Positions 7,756 to 16,500 of a stretch of 64,000 nt of DNA are shown here, one piece after another; within the stretch, counting starts at the first letter, position 1; every line of letters begins with the position of its first letter. Below the pieces are notes generated by a model. It ran no database searches, was not told where the DNA came from, and worked only from the letters and a program-made list of their open reading frames with translations. The stretch comes from AG25 sp035604455 (GTDB lineage Bacteria > Gemmatimonadota > Gemmatimonadetes > Gemmatimonadales > GWC2-71-9): assembly GCA_035604455.1 (NCBI GenBank), contig DATNIM010000158.1, positions 1 through 64,000 of the forward strand. The letters are read 5' to 3'. The translations under genes were made by a program, and so were the position numbers.

Positions 7756-10182
7756 GTGACGGGACACGTACAACGGAATGCGATCACGATGCCGGTCGTG
7801 CTGAAGTTCGGCGGCACGTCGGTCGAGGACACGGCGGCGGTTCGCCGTGTCGCGGGTATCGTCGCGACGCATGCCGGCGGGTGTGGGGTCGTCGTCGTCT
7901 CGGCGATGAGCCGTGTGACGGACGCATTGCTGGCGAGTGTCGACACGCGGGACTCGGCAGGCCTCGAGCCGCATTTCGCCCGCCACCGTGCGGTCGCGGT
8001 GGACCTCCTCGATGGCGCGGCGGCGGATGCTTTCGAGCGCGAGTTGGGCGACGCGCGGGTGGGGATCGACCGTCTGCTGGGCCGGATCCGCTCGGGGGAA
8101 TCGGTTCCCGTGATCCGCGACGAGGTCGTCGCGTACGGCGAACGGTTGTCGACCGCCCTGCTCGCCGCCGTGCTCCGAGCCTCGGGTCTTCCCGCGAGTG
8201 CGGTCGATGCGCGGCGTTGCATCGTGACCGACGCTACGCCGGGCCGCGCGACGCCCGATCTCGCGGAAACCGACCGTCGGACGCGCGCTGAGCTCGAGCC
8301 CCTGCTTGCCGAGGGCCGGATTCCCGTGCTCGGCGGTTTCATCGCCGCTACCCCGGGCGGCGTGACGACCACCCTCGGGCGCGGCGGTTCCGACTACACC
8401 GCCGCCCTCGTCGGCGCGGCCCTCGGGGTGCGAGAGCTGCAGATCTGGACCGACGTATCAGGCGTGCTCACCAGCGATCCGCGCATCGTGCCGGCCGCGC
8501 GAACGATCCCGCATCTCTCCTACGCCGAAGCGGCGGAGCTCGCCTACTTCGGCGCCAAGGTGCTGCACCCCAAGACGATCCAGCCGGCCCTGGCCCGCGG
8601 GATCCCCGTCCGGATTGTCAACTCGCGGGCACCGGCCGACCCCGGCACCGTCGTGACCTCCGACGCCGAGCGTTGGCCCGGCGCCGTCAAGTCCATCGCC
8701 CACAAGGTCGGCATCACCGTCCTGCAGATCACGTCGGCCCGGATGCTCGGGGCCTACGGGTTCCTCGGCGCCCTGTTCGGCGTGTTCGAGCGGCACAAGG
8801 TGCCGGTTGACGTCGTGACGACCTCCGAAGTGAGTCTCTCGGTGACGGTCGAGGACGGTGCCCACCTCGATCCCGTGATCCGCGAGCTCCAGACCCTGGG
8901 CGACGTGCTGGTCGAGCGTGGGCGGGCGATCGTCTGCATCGTGGGCGATGGGTTGCGGACGACCCCCGGGATCGCCGCGCGCGTTTTCGAGACGATTCGC
9001 GACATCAACGTCTCGCTCATCTCACAAGGAGCGTCGCGCGTCAACCTCACGTTCGTGGTGGAGGAACCGCAGGTGCGAGCGGCGGTGACACGGCTCCACG
9101 CGGCGTTGCTCGAAGGACCCGAGGAGCGCGTGGTGCGCCCGCCGGTCGCGGGCGAAGTGCTCGAGCCCGACGAGCTCGCGCGCCGGCTGATCGACATTCC
9201 GTCGGTCTCGGGCGGGGAGGCGGCCGTGGCCGAATTTCTCGGCGCGTACCTCGAGGGCCAAGGGTACGCGGTCGACGTGCTTGAAACCGCGGGCCGTCCA
9301 AGCCTCTTCGCTCACACCGAGCACCCGGCGCAGCTCGTGTTCTGCACCCACCTGGACACGGTGGCGCCGTTCGTAGCGGCTTCCGAGGACCGAGACTTCA
9401 TTTATGGCCGCGGGGCGTGTGATGCGAAAGGCATCATCGCGGCGCAGGTCGCGGCGGCCGCGCGCCTGCGAGCCGCGGGCGTGGGGACGGTCGGCCTGTT
9501 GTTCGTGGCGGACGAGGAGCAGGGCAGCCTGGGAGCGCGGGCGGCGAACGATCACCCGGCCGCCGCCGCGTGTCGCTGGCTCGTGGTGGGCGAGCCGACC
9601 GACAACGTGCTTGCCACGGGGTCCAAGGGCTCGATGAGGTTGCGACTCACGGCCGTGGGCACCGGGGGGCACTCCGCCTATCCCGAACGGGGTCGCTCGG
9701 CGATCCATACGCTCCTCGATGTGCTAGCGGACGTGCGGCGGGTCGCGTGGCCCGCGGACCCGGTCTTCGGCGCGACGACCTGCAACATTGGCATCGTATC
9801 GGGCGGCGTCGGCGCGAACGTCATCGCGCCCGACGCCCGCGCGGAGTTGCAGCTGCGGCTCGCGACGGACGAGGCGCCCGTGCGTTCGCTGGTGGAGCAG
9901 GCGGTGGCCGGCCGCGCGGCGATTGAGTGGCTCAGTGTGACGCCTCGCATGCGGCTCGCGAGCGTGCCGGGCTTCGAGGAATGCGTCGTCGGCTTCACGA
10001 CGGACGCCCCGCACCTCGCGAACTGGGGCACGGCCGTGCTGCTCGGCCCCGGGTCGATCTACGACGCGCACATGCCGCGCGAGCGGCTCGCCAAGGCCGA
10101 GCTCGCGCGAGGCGTCGAGCAATACGTGCGACTGGCGCGCGTGCTGCTCGCCCACCCGGCGCGGATGGCGACGTCCCCGTGA
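7756..10182 (+). CDS. Fused aspartokinase and M20 deacylase (LysC-DapE)
   Basis: Residues 1 to about 455 are an aspartokinase, with VLKFGGTSVEDTAAVRR near the N-terminus, the LGRGGSDYTA loop and two ACT domains for allosteric control. After a linker, residues 470-808 are a complete M20 zinc peptidase of the DapE/ArgE type, with metal ligands H532, D556, E588, E613 and H772. The predicted protein catalyses the first step (aspartyl phosphate) and very probably N-succinyl-LL-diaminopimelate desuccinylation. The operon has dapD and an aminotransferase but no separate dapE. The GTG at 7756 has a GAGG site; the ATG at 7789 gives the classical aspartokinase N-terminus and is an alternative start. 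Confidence 0.88.
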   Translation: MTGHVQRNAITMPVVLKFGGTSVEDTAAVRRVAGIVATHAGGCGVVVVSAMSRVTDALLASVDTRDSAGLEPHFARHRAVAVDLLDGAAADAFERELGDARVGIDRLLGRIRSGESVPVIRDEVVAYGERLSTALLAAVLRASGLPASAVDARRCIVTDATPGRATPDLAETDRRTRAELEPLLAEGRIPVLGGFIAATPGGVTTTLGRGGSDYTAALVGAALGVRELQIWTDVSGVLTSDPRIVPAARTIPHLSYAEAAELAYFGAKVLHPKTIQPALARGIPVRIVNSRAPADPGTVVTSDAERWPGAVKSIAHKVGITVLQITSARMLGAYGFLGALFGVFERHKVPVDVVTTSEVSLSVTVEDGAHLDPVIRELQTLGDVLVERGRAIVCIVGDGLRTTPGIAARVFETIRDINVSLISQGASRVNLTFVVEEPQVRAAVTRLHAALLEGPEERVVRPPVAGEVLEPDELARRLIDIPSVSGGEAAVAEFLGAYLEGQGYAVDVLETAGRPSLFAHTEHPAQLVFCTHLDTVAPFVAASEDRDFIYGRGACDAKGIIAAQVAAAARLRAAGVGTVGLLFVADEEQGSLGARAANDHPAAAACRWLVVGEPTDNVLATGSKGSMRLRLTAVGTGGHSAYPERGRSAIHTLLDVLADVRRVAWPADPVFGATTCNIGIVSGGVGANVIAPDARAELQLRLATDEAPVRSLVEQAVAGRAAIEWLSVTPRMRLASVPGFEECVVGFTTDAPHLANWGTAVLLGPGSIYDAHMPRERLAKAELARGVEQYVRLARVLLAHPARMATSP

Positions 10183-10886
10183 AGCTCGCCTTCTTCGGCC
10201 GCGGTCAGATGGGGCGGGTGGTCCAGGAGCGGGCGCGGGCCGCCGGGTTCCAGGTGGGCGCGGTCTTCGGGTCGGACGAAGCGAGTCCCGCGGAACTCGC
10301 GAAACGGCTCGCGGGGCACGATGCGGCGATCGACTTCTCGGTGGCGCCGGCCGTGCTGCGCAACGTCACGGCCTGCGTCCAGGCGCGCGTGCCGCTCGTC
10401 GAGGGGACGACGGGCTGGCAGGCCGGGGAACCCGAGGCCCGACGCCTGGTCGAGCAGGGTGGCGGCGCCCTCCTCGTAGGAGCCAACTTCTCGATTGGAG
10501 TGCAGCTTTTCTACCGCATCGTCGATCGCGCAGCAGAGCTCTTTGCCGGGCTCGGGGCGTACGACGCCTTCCTGGAGGAAGCGCATCACGCGCAAAAACG
10601 CGACGCGCCGTCGGGAACGGCGCTCGAGCTCGCGCGGATCCTCGCCTCGCGTTTGGGGCACGGCGTCCCCGTCTCGAGCACCCGGGCGGGGCACATCCCA
10701 GGGGTCCACCGCGTGGGCTTCGACTCGGCGGCCGATCAGATCCTGCTGATCCACACCGCCCGCTCGCGCGACGGCTTCGCCCTGGGCGCGCTCACGGCGG
10801 CACGCTGGCTCTGTGGTCGCTCGGGCACCTACACGTTCGCCGATGTGCTGGACGCGATCCTTGCCGGGGAAAGGAAGGCACCATGA
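10179..10886 (+). CDS. dapB: 4-hydroxy-tetrahydrodipicolinate reductase
   Basis: This NAD(P)H-dependent reductase forms tetrahydrodipicolinate in lysine and peptidoglycan synthesis. It starts with a GTG overlapping the lysC-dapE stop (GTGA). The nucleotide-binding FFGRGQMGRVV motif is at residues 5-15, EGTTGW near 69, and the catalytic segment EEAHHAQKRDAPSGTA near 142-157. At 235 residues it is slightly short for the family, because the N-terminal loop is compact. It is translationally coupled to both neighbours. Confidence 0.93.
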   Translation: MKLAFFGRGQMGRVVQERARAAGFQVGAVFGSDEASPAELAKRLAGHDAAIDFSVAPAVLRNVTACVQARVPLVEGTTGWQAGEPEARRLVEQGGGALLVGANFSIGVQLFYRIVDRAAELFAGLGAYDAFLEEAHHAQKRDAPSGTALELARILASRLGHGVPVSSTRAGHIPGVHRVGFDSAADQILLIHTARSRDGFALGALTAARWLCGRSGTYTFADVLDAILAGERKAP

Positions 10887-11806
10887 CGCTTCCCACGGAC
10901 TGGCTGCGCGGCTGCGGGACGGCGCTCGTCACCCCATTTGCGGCTGACGGCCAGGTGGACGAGAGCCGGATGCGCGCGCTGGTCGAACGACAGATCGCGG
11001 GCGGCGTGCGTCTCCTCGTCCCGTGCGGGACGACGGGTGAGGCAATGACCCTCACCCCGGAGGAGAATGCCCGCGTGATCCGGCTCGTCGTCGAGACCGC
11101 GCGCGGCCGGGCGCGGGTCCTCGCCGGCATCGGGTCAAACTCGACGGCCGTCACGGTCGAGCGGGCGAAGGCCGCCCGGGCGAGCGGCGTCGACGGCGTC
11201 CTCGTCGTCGCCCCCTACTACAACAAGCCGACGCAAGCGGGATTGGTCGCACACTTCAAGGCTGTCGCCGACGCCGTACCCGGGCTGCCCGTCGTGCTGT
11301 ACAACGTCCCGTCGCGCACCGCGTCGAACATCCAGGCGCCGACCGTGCTCGCGCTCGCGCGGGAGGTGCCGACGATCGTGGGCGTGAAGGAAGCCTCGGG
11401 CGATTTAGCGCAGGTCATGGCGATCCTGCGCGACTGCCCGGCGGACTTCACCGTTCTGTCGGGCGACGACGCCAACACCCTTCCCCTGATCGCGCTCGGC
11501 GCGCGCGGGGTCGTCTCGGTCGCATCGAACGAAGTGCCGGAGCTCATGGTCGAGCTCGCCCTGGCCGCGCTCGACAATCGCTGGGCCGCCGCGCGCGAGC
11601 TGCACTACCGCCTGCTCCCGCTCATGGAAGCGAACTTCCTCGAGTCGAACCCCGGTCCGGTGAAGGCGGCGATGGCTCTCATGGGGCTTCTGGGCGAGCA
11701 CTATCGGCTCCCGCTCGTGCCGGTCGGTGACAAGACCAGGGCCCGTCTGCGAGAGGTGCTCGAAGGTCTCGGCGTGCTCGGTCGGGCCGCGCATGTCGCT
11801 GCGTGA
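10883..11806 (+). CDS. dapA: 4-hydroxy-tetrahydrodipicolinate synthase
   Basis: It condenses aspartate semialdehyde with pyruvate, the committed lysine step. The 307-residue protein has the N-acetylneuraminate lyase-like barrel. PCGTTGEAMTL is near residue 50, the YYNKPTQAG segment near 112, VLYNVPSRTASN near 137 and the Schiff-base lysine in IVGVKEASGD near 166. The ATG overlaps the dapB stop by four bases. The order dapB-dapA before dapD follows the pathway. Confidence 0.94.
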   Translation: MTLPTDWLRGCGTALVTPFAADGQVDESRMRALVERQIAGGVRLLVPCGTTGEAMTLTPEENARVIRLVVETARGRARVLAGIGSNSTAVTVERAKAARASGVDGVLVVAPYYNKPTQAGLVAHFKAVADAVPGLPVVLYNVPSRTASNIQAPTVLALAREVPTIVGVKEASGDLAQVMAILRDCPADFTVLSGDDANTLPLIALGARGVVSVASNEVPELMVELALAALDNRWAAARELHYRLLPLMEANFLESNPGPVKAAMALMGLLGEHYRLPLVPVGDKTRARLREVLEGLGVLGRAAHVAA

Positions 11807-12623
11807 GCGCGTAGAGGCGCTCGCGACGGACGGCGAGCCGTTCAGCGAGCCGGAGCGCGCGACCTTCGCCGAGTTCCGCGCTGCACTCACCGCCGGGGTG
11901 ATTCGGGCCGCCGAGCGGGATTCTGCCGGGACCTGGCATGCCCACGCCTGGGTCAAGCGCGGCATCCTCACCGGGTTCAGGCGCGGAGCCCTCGTCGATT
12001 GCTCCGTGGACCGCACGTTCCGGTTCTTCGACAAGGACACGTTCCCGGTGCGGCCGACGACCCTCGCCGAACGCGTGCGCATCGTGCCGGGGGGCTCGAC
12101 CGCACGCGACGGGTGCTACCTCGCACCGGGGGTGATCTGTATGCCGCCCGCCTATGTCAACGTGGGCGCGTATGTGGACCAGGGCACGCTGGTCGACAGC
12201 CACGTGCTGGTGGGGTCGTGTGCGCAGATCGGACGACGCGTGCACCTCTCGGCCGCAGCGCAGATCGGCGGCGTCCTCGAGCCCGCGGGCGCGCTGCCGG
12301 TCGTCATCGAAGACGATGTTCTGGTCGGCGGTGGGTGCGGGGTCTATGAGGGAACGGTCGTCCGCGCTGGGGCCGTGCTCGCGGCGGGCACGGTGCTCAC
12401 GGGCTCGACGCCGGTCTACGACCTCACCCGCGACACGATCTACCGCCGGCCGGCGGGGGGCGTGCTCGAGATCCCCGCGGGCGCCGTGGTGGTCCCCGGG
12501 GCGCGCGCCGCCCGCGGGCCATTCGCCGCCGAGCACGGGCTCGCGCTCTACACCCCCGTGATCGTCAAGTACCGGGACGCGCAGACGGACGCGGCGACCG
12601 CGCTCGAGGCGGCGCTGCGATGA
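11793..12623 (+). CDS. dapD: Tetrahydrodipicolinate N-succinyltransferase
   Basis: It transfers succinyl from succinyl-CoA to tetrahydrodipicolinate and so defines the succinylase branch. The 276-residue length matches the family. The C-terminal two thirds is a left-handed beta-helix built of hexapeptides, seen as YVNVGAYVDQGTLVDSHVLVG and following repeats. The start MSLRERVEALATDGEPF is the expected short helical domain. It begins inside the last codons of dapA (14-base overlap), which implies tight coupling. Confidence 0.93.
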   Translation: MSLRERVEALATDGEPFSEPERATFAEFRAALTAGVIRAAERDSAGTWHAHAWVKRGILTGFRRGALVDCSVDRTFRFFDKDTFPVRPTTLAERVRIVPGGSTARDGCYLAPGVICMPPAYVNVGAYVDQGTLVDSHVLVGSCAQIGRRVHLSAAAQIGGVLEPAGALPVVIEDDVLVGGGCGVYEGTVVRAGAVLAAGTVLTGSTPVYDLTRDTIYRRPAGGVLEIPAGAVVVPGARAARGPFAAEHGLALYTPVIVKYRDAQTDAATALEAALR

Positions 12624-13774
12624 GCGCGTTTCGTCCCGCCCGCCGGGTCGCTGGGATCCAGAAGAGCGCCATTCGCCAGTTCTTCGATCGCGCCCCCGCC
12701 GGCAGCATCAACCTCGGACTGGGCGAGCCCGACCTGCCCACGCCCGACGTGATCCGGCGCGCGGCGGTGCGGGCGATCTTGGACGAGCAGAACGGCTACA
12801 CGGCGCAGGCCGGGCTCCTCGCCCTTCGGGAGCGTGTGGCGAGCGACTACCCGTTCCTGGCGGGCGACCCCGACCGCGTCATCATCACGGCCGGCTCCCA
12901 GGAGGCGCTCTACCTCGCGCTCACCGCCACCCTGGACGAAGGCGACGAGGTGCTTGTGCCGGACCCCGGATTCGTGTCCTATCCGACGATCGCCCGGATG
13001 GCCGGCGCTCGCTCGGTCTCCTATCCCCTGCCCGCTAGCGACTTTTCCTTGGACCGCGAGGGATTCAGACGGGCGGTGTCGCCCGGAACGAAGGTCGTCG
13101 TGTGCGTAAGCCCGTCCAACCCCACGGGCAGGGTGCTCGACAACGGAGACCTCGGGGCGATGGCGGACGCACTCGCCGGGACGGGGGCTCTCGTCGTGAG
13201 CGATGAGATCTATCGCGAGCTCTATTATGGAGAGCGGCCCCCGTCGATCGCCGACTACTATTCCCAGACGCTCGTCGTAGGCGGGGTCTCGAAATCCATG
13301 AGCATGACCGGGTGGCGGCTTGGGTGGCTGTGCGGGCCGCCCGCCGTGATCCAGAGCGCCCTCGTGCTGCACGGGTACATCACGACCTGCGCCTCGACCG
13401 TGTCCCAGAAGGCCGCGCTGGCCGCGTGGGGGCCTGCTGCGGCTGAGGCCCGGGCAGCGATGCGGGTGACGTTGCGGGAGCGCCGCGATCTGCTCCTCAG
13501 CCTCCTCGCGGAAACCCTCTCCCTGCGGGCCGTCAGCCCCGACGGGGCGTTCTACGTGATGGTGGACGTGTCCGCGTATGGGACGTCGCGGGCGGTGGCC
13601 GAGGCCCTGCTCACCGCGGGCGTGATCACCGTACCAGGTGCGACCTTCGGACGAGAGGGAGAGGGGTTCCTGCGGCTGTCCTTCTCGGCTGACACCGCCG
13701 CCATCAGGGAAGGCGTGCGCCGGATGGCTGCCGCGCTCGCCCGGCTCCGGCCGCAAGAGGAAATGCAGGCATGA
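12620..13774 (+). CDS. PLP aminotransferase, probably N-succinyl-diaminopimelate aminotransferase
   Basis: This is a class I/II fold-type I aminotransferase of 384 residues. It shows NLGLGEPDLPTP at the N-terminus, SPSNPTGRVL, the PLP-binding VVSDEIYRELYY and the Schiff-base lysine in VGGVSKSMSMTGWRLGW. The family has broad specificity. The place between dapD and asd in a run of overlapping genes is the reason to assign DapC activity (transamination of succinyl-amino-oxopimelate). Direct LL-diaminopimelate aminotransferase activity is less likely, because dapD and a DapE domain are present. Confidence 0.85.
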   Translation: MSAFRPARRVAGIQKSAIRQFFDRAPAGSINLGLGEPDLPTPDVIRRAAVRAILDEQNGYTAQAGLLALRERVASDYPFLAGDPDRVIITAGSQEALYLALTATLDEGDEVLVPDPGFVSYPTIARMAGARSVSYPLPASDFSLDREGFRRAVSPGTKVVVCVSPSNPTGRVLDNGDLGAMADALAGTGALVVSDEIYRELYYGERPPSIADYYSQTLVVGGVSKSMSMTGWRLGWLCGPPAVIQSALVLHGYITTCASTVSQKAALAAWGPAAAEARAAMRVTLRERRDLLLSLLAETLSLRAVSPDGAFYVMVDVSAYGTSRAVAEALLTAGVITVPGATFGREGEGFLRLSFSADTAAIREGVRRMAAALARLRPQEEMQA

Positions 13775-14805
13775 CGATTCGGGTGGGGATTCTCGGAGCG
13801 ACGGGTACCGTGGGCCAGCGGTTCGTGCGCTTGCTCGAGGGGCATCCGCAGTTCGCGATCACCGCGGTTGCGGCCTCGGACCGCTCGACCGGCAAGCCGT
13901 TCGCCGAGGCGTGCGTCTGGCGGCTGCCCGGGGACATGCCCTCGGGGGTGCGCGGGCTCATCGTCCAGCGGCCCGAGCCTCCCCTCGACTGCGATCTGGT
14001 GCTGTCGAGCCTGCCGAACGAGATGGCCCGCGACGTGGAAGGGTGCTTCGTGGCGGCCGGCTATCCCGTGCTCAGCAATTCGTCCGCGTACCGGATGGAC
14101 GCCGACGTGCCCCTCGTCGTGCCCGAGGTCAACCCCGATCACCTCGCTGTGCTCGAGCGCCGGTCGGGCCGGGGGTTTGTCGTCACGAACCCGAACTGTT
14201 CGGCGATCGGCATCGGCCTCGCGCTGGCGCCGCTGCGCGAGTTCGGGATCGCGGCGTGCAGCGTGACCACACTGCAGGCGATTTCTGGAGCCGGATACCC
14301 AGGGGTCCCGGCGATGGACATCACGGACAACGTGATTCCGTTCATCGCGAGCGAGGAAGAGAAGATCGAGCGCGAGACCCAGAAGATCCTGGGGACCCTG
14401 GGCGAGGGCGGCTTTGATTCGGCCACCTTCCCCGTCAGCGCCCAGGTGCACCGCGTGAACGTGCAGGACGGGCACATCGCCGCGATCCGCGTGAAGCTCG
14501 TGCAGCGGGCCAACATCGAAGCGGTGCGGGAGGCCTTCGTGAAGTTCACGGGCGTGCCCCAGGCGCTCGGCCTGCACACGGCACCCGAGCGCCCGATCAT
14601 CGTGCGGAGCGAGCCTGACCGCCCCCAGCCGCGCCTCGACCGAGACGCAGGCGGCGGAATGAGCGTCACCGTGGGTCGTCTGTTCCCGGATCACGTGCTC
14701 GACTATCGGTTCGTCGTCTTGAGCCACAACACGATTCGGGGCGCGGCGGGCGCGGCCCTCTTGAACGCGGAACTTCTCTTAGCCCGCGGCTTGCTGCCGC
14801 GGTAG
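13771..14805 (+). CDS. asd: Aspartate-semialdehyde dehydrogenase, archaeal/fungal type
   Basis: It reduces aspartyl phosphate to aspartate semialdehyde, the branch point to lysine, threonine and methionine. The protein has 344 residues and begins with the Rossmann motif VGILGATGTVGQRF. The nucleophile Cys is in TNPNCSAIGIG, followed by QAISGAGYPGVPAMDITDNVIPF split across two strands. These motifs mark the archaeal/fungal subgroup rather than the usual E. coli or Gram-positive enzyme. It overlaps the aminotransferase stop by four bases and ends the lysine operon directly against the convergent TfoX-N gene. Confidence 0.92.
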   Translation: MTIRVGILGATGTVGQRFVRLLEGHPQFAITAVAASDRSTGKPFAEACVWRLPGDMPSGVRGLIVQRPEPPLDCDLVLSSLPNEMARDVEGCFVAAGYPVLSNSSAYRMDADVPLVVPEVNPDHLAVLERRSGRGFVVTNPNCSAIGIGLALAPLREFGIAACSVTTLQAISGAGYPGVPAMDITDNVIPFIASEEEKIERETQKILGTLGEGGFDSATFPVSAQVHRVNVQDGHIAAIRVKLVQRANIEAVREAFVKFTGVPQALGLHTAPERPIIVRSEPDRPQPRLDRDAGGGMSVTVGRLFPDHVLDYRFVVLSHNTIRGAAGAALLNAELLLARGLLPR

Positions 14806-15195
14806 TCAGGGCTTCCTCGTTCGTTTCGCCTTGGGGCCGAGCGTTCGCACGTAGGCCTCTGCCCGAGCAAGCCAGGGCACGAGCTCCCCAGGCTTCGCCA
14901 CGAGCGTAGCCGGGGCCACGACGAACTCGCCCATGGGTCGGCTGGGCATCGGCTCGAACGCCGTCGCGCCCCGGCGACTGAGCTCCGCTCGATCTTCGGC
15001 CGCGAGCTTCAAGACGAGGGAATTCTGGAAGAGGCCGGCGAACATCCGTCCACCGACGAAGGCCGCGGGATAGCCGAACATCTGCCGAGTCGTGACACCG
15101 GTCATCCCGCCCACAGCGTGCTGGAACGTTTCGACGAGGGCCGCCGGGGAGCGGCTGAAGGTGGGCCGCGAGGGTCGCCTATGCGACGGGCTCAC
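14806..15195 (-). CDS. TfoX N-terminal domain protein
   Basis: The 129-residue protein carries the TfoX-N fold, seen as TTRQMFGYPAAFVGGRMFAG followed by an EPMPSRPMGEFV segment and a basic C-terminus. Stand-alone TfoX-N proteins are common and mostly uncharacterised. A link to competence should not be assumed. The start is a GTG that overlaps the stop of the upstream ABM-like gene (GTGA), so the two are probably cotranscribed. It ends against asd with no spacer. Confidence 0.7.
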   Translation of the reverse strand: MSPSHRRPSRPTFSRSPAALVETFQHAVGGMTGVTTRQMFGYPAAFVGGRMFAGLFQNSLVLKLAAEDRAELSRRGATAFEPMPSRPMGEFVVAPATLVAKPGELVPWLARAEAYVRTLGPKAKRTRKP

Positions 15196-15629
15196 CCGGC
15201 CGCGCGCAGCTCCGCGAACACGGGTTCCGCGGCAAGCCCCCGGCGCTCGACCCCGGTACGGCGCTCGTCTGCCGGGCGCCCGTCGGCGGGCCTAGACCGC
15301 CGGTCGGCGACGCGCCGACGCTCGGTCGTTGGGCGGCTGCGGGTGGCCGAGGCCAGCACCTCTCCTCCAATGGCCTCCGGAGGCAGCACCCGGAACGATC
15401 CCCATTCCTTCCCGAACCAGTCCCGGGCAAGTCCGCTTGCGGTTTCGGCGCCGACCGCAGTCTCGAAGAGGCCCCAGGCGGTGAGCACGCGTTCGGCCTC
15501 GCCCATGAGCTGAAACGCGACGAACCCCGGTATGCGGCGCATGAGGGGCAGGAACCACTTGTCGACGTACCGCACAGCCTCGTCCATCGTCCCCAGCCGC
15601 ACCCGGTATCGGCGGATCACCGCATGCAT
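15192..15629 (-). CDS. ABM-like small monooxygenase-fold protein with Arg-rich tail
   Basis: Residues 1-95 (MHAVIRRYRVRLGTMDEAVR onward) look like a dimeric alpha/beta-barrel domain of the antibiotic biosynthesis monooxygenase type, with the usual FQLM and WGLFET strands. The remaining 50 residues are a charged, probably disordered tail with repeated ERR/DRR motifs. The ATG at 15629 has a perfect GGGGGA ribosome site. The enzyme function is unknown; such domains often act on heme or quinone-like substrates or are structural. Confidence 0.65.
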   Translation of the reverse strand: MHAVIRRYRVRLGTMDEAVRYVDKWFLPLMRRIPGFVAFQLMGEAERVLTAWGLFETAVGAETASGLARDWFGKEWGSFRVLPPEAIGGEVLASATRSRPTTERRRVADRRSRPADGRPADERRTGVERRGLAAEPVFAELRAAG

Positions 15630-15686
15630 GATTCCCCCTGACTTATGGATTGCTGACGAAAACTGCTCATTCAATATCGGCGTCGT

Positions 15687-15710
15687 GCCATGTGTGAGTC
15701 GTGACATGGC
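15687..15710. repeat. Inverted repeat between FAH and ABM genes
   Basis: GCCATGT (15687-15693) and ACATGGC (15704-15710) are perfect inverted arms with a 10-base spacer. They lie in the 97-base gap between the FAH stop and the ABM-like start. No T-run follows on either strand, so an operator is as likely as a transcript-end hairpin. Confidence 0.35.
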
Positions 15711-15726
15711 GCACGTGCCGCACGCC

Positions 15727-16359
15727 TCATGCCCGCCGTTCGGCGACGACGGGGTTGCGCAGGACGCCAACTTCGGAGACTTGGACCTCGACGGTGTCGC
15801 CGGGACGCAACAGTCCAACGCCTGCGGGTGTCCCCGTCGCCACAAGGTCGTCCGGCTCGAGCGTCATCACCTGCGAGATGTAGGCGATGAGGGCCCCGAT
15901 CCCGAAGACCATGTCGCCCGCGACGCCGTGCTGCTTCGTCTCCCCATTGAGACGACACCGCACCTCAAGCGTTGGGAACCGGCTCGGATCCACGGGGACG
16001 ACCTGGGGGCCGAACGCGCAGAACGTGTCGAATCCCTTGGCGCGGGTCCATTGCTCCTCGCTACGCTGCAGGTCCCGGGCGGTCACGTCGTTCACGCAGG
16101 TGATGCCAGCGATCGCAGCCTCGGCCTGCGCGCGGGTGGCGCGGCGCAGGGTGGTTTTCAACACGACGCCGATCTCCGCCTCGTACTCGACTTGCTGGGA
16201 TTCGGGAGGCAACACTATCGCGTCGCCGTCGCCAATCACGGAGGACGGAGGTTTGAGGAAGAGCAGCGGTGCCTTGGGCACGGTATGACCGAGCTCCGCC
16301 GCGTGATCGACGTAGTTCCGTCCGACGCAGATGATTTTCCCGGGTCGCCGCAAGTTCAC
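15727..16359 (-). CDS. Fumarylacetoacetate hydrolase family protein
   Basis: The 210-residue protein is a single FAH domain, as in acylpyruvases and oxaloacetate decarboxylases. It has the typical KIICVGRNYVDHAAELG start, FLKPPSSV, the metal ligands in VEYEAEIGVVL (two Glu) and NDVTARDLQ (Asp), and TGTPAGVG near the end. Substrates range from acylpyruvates to oxaloacetate, and the sequence alone does not choose. The start is GTG with GGGGAGG at a good distance. Confidence 0.85.
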   Translation of the reverse strand: MNLRRPGKIICVGRNYVDHAAELGHTVPKAPLLFLKPPSSVIGDGDAIVLPPESQQVEYEAEIGVVLKTTLRRATRAQAEAAIAGITCVNDVTARDLQRSEEQWTRAKGFDTFCAFGPQVVPVDPSRFPTLEVRCRLNGETKQHGVAGDMVFGIGALIAYISQVMTLEPDDLVATGTPAGVGLLRPGDTVEVQVSEVGVLRNPVVAERRA

Positions 16360-16500
16360 CGAGCCTCCCCTGGCCTGAGGATCCCCTGAGTCCGGCGCTT
16401 CTTGGCGGGCATGGTCGTATCCTTAGTGCAATCGCTGCAGGGGGTTTCGCGGGCGGACGCGCGCTCTGGCCAGAACGTCCCGGACGGGCGAGATTTCGGC

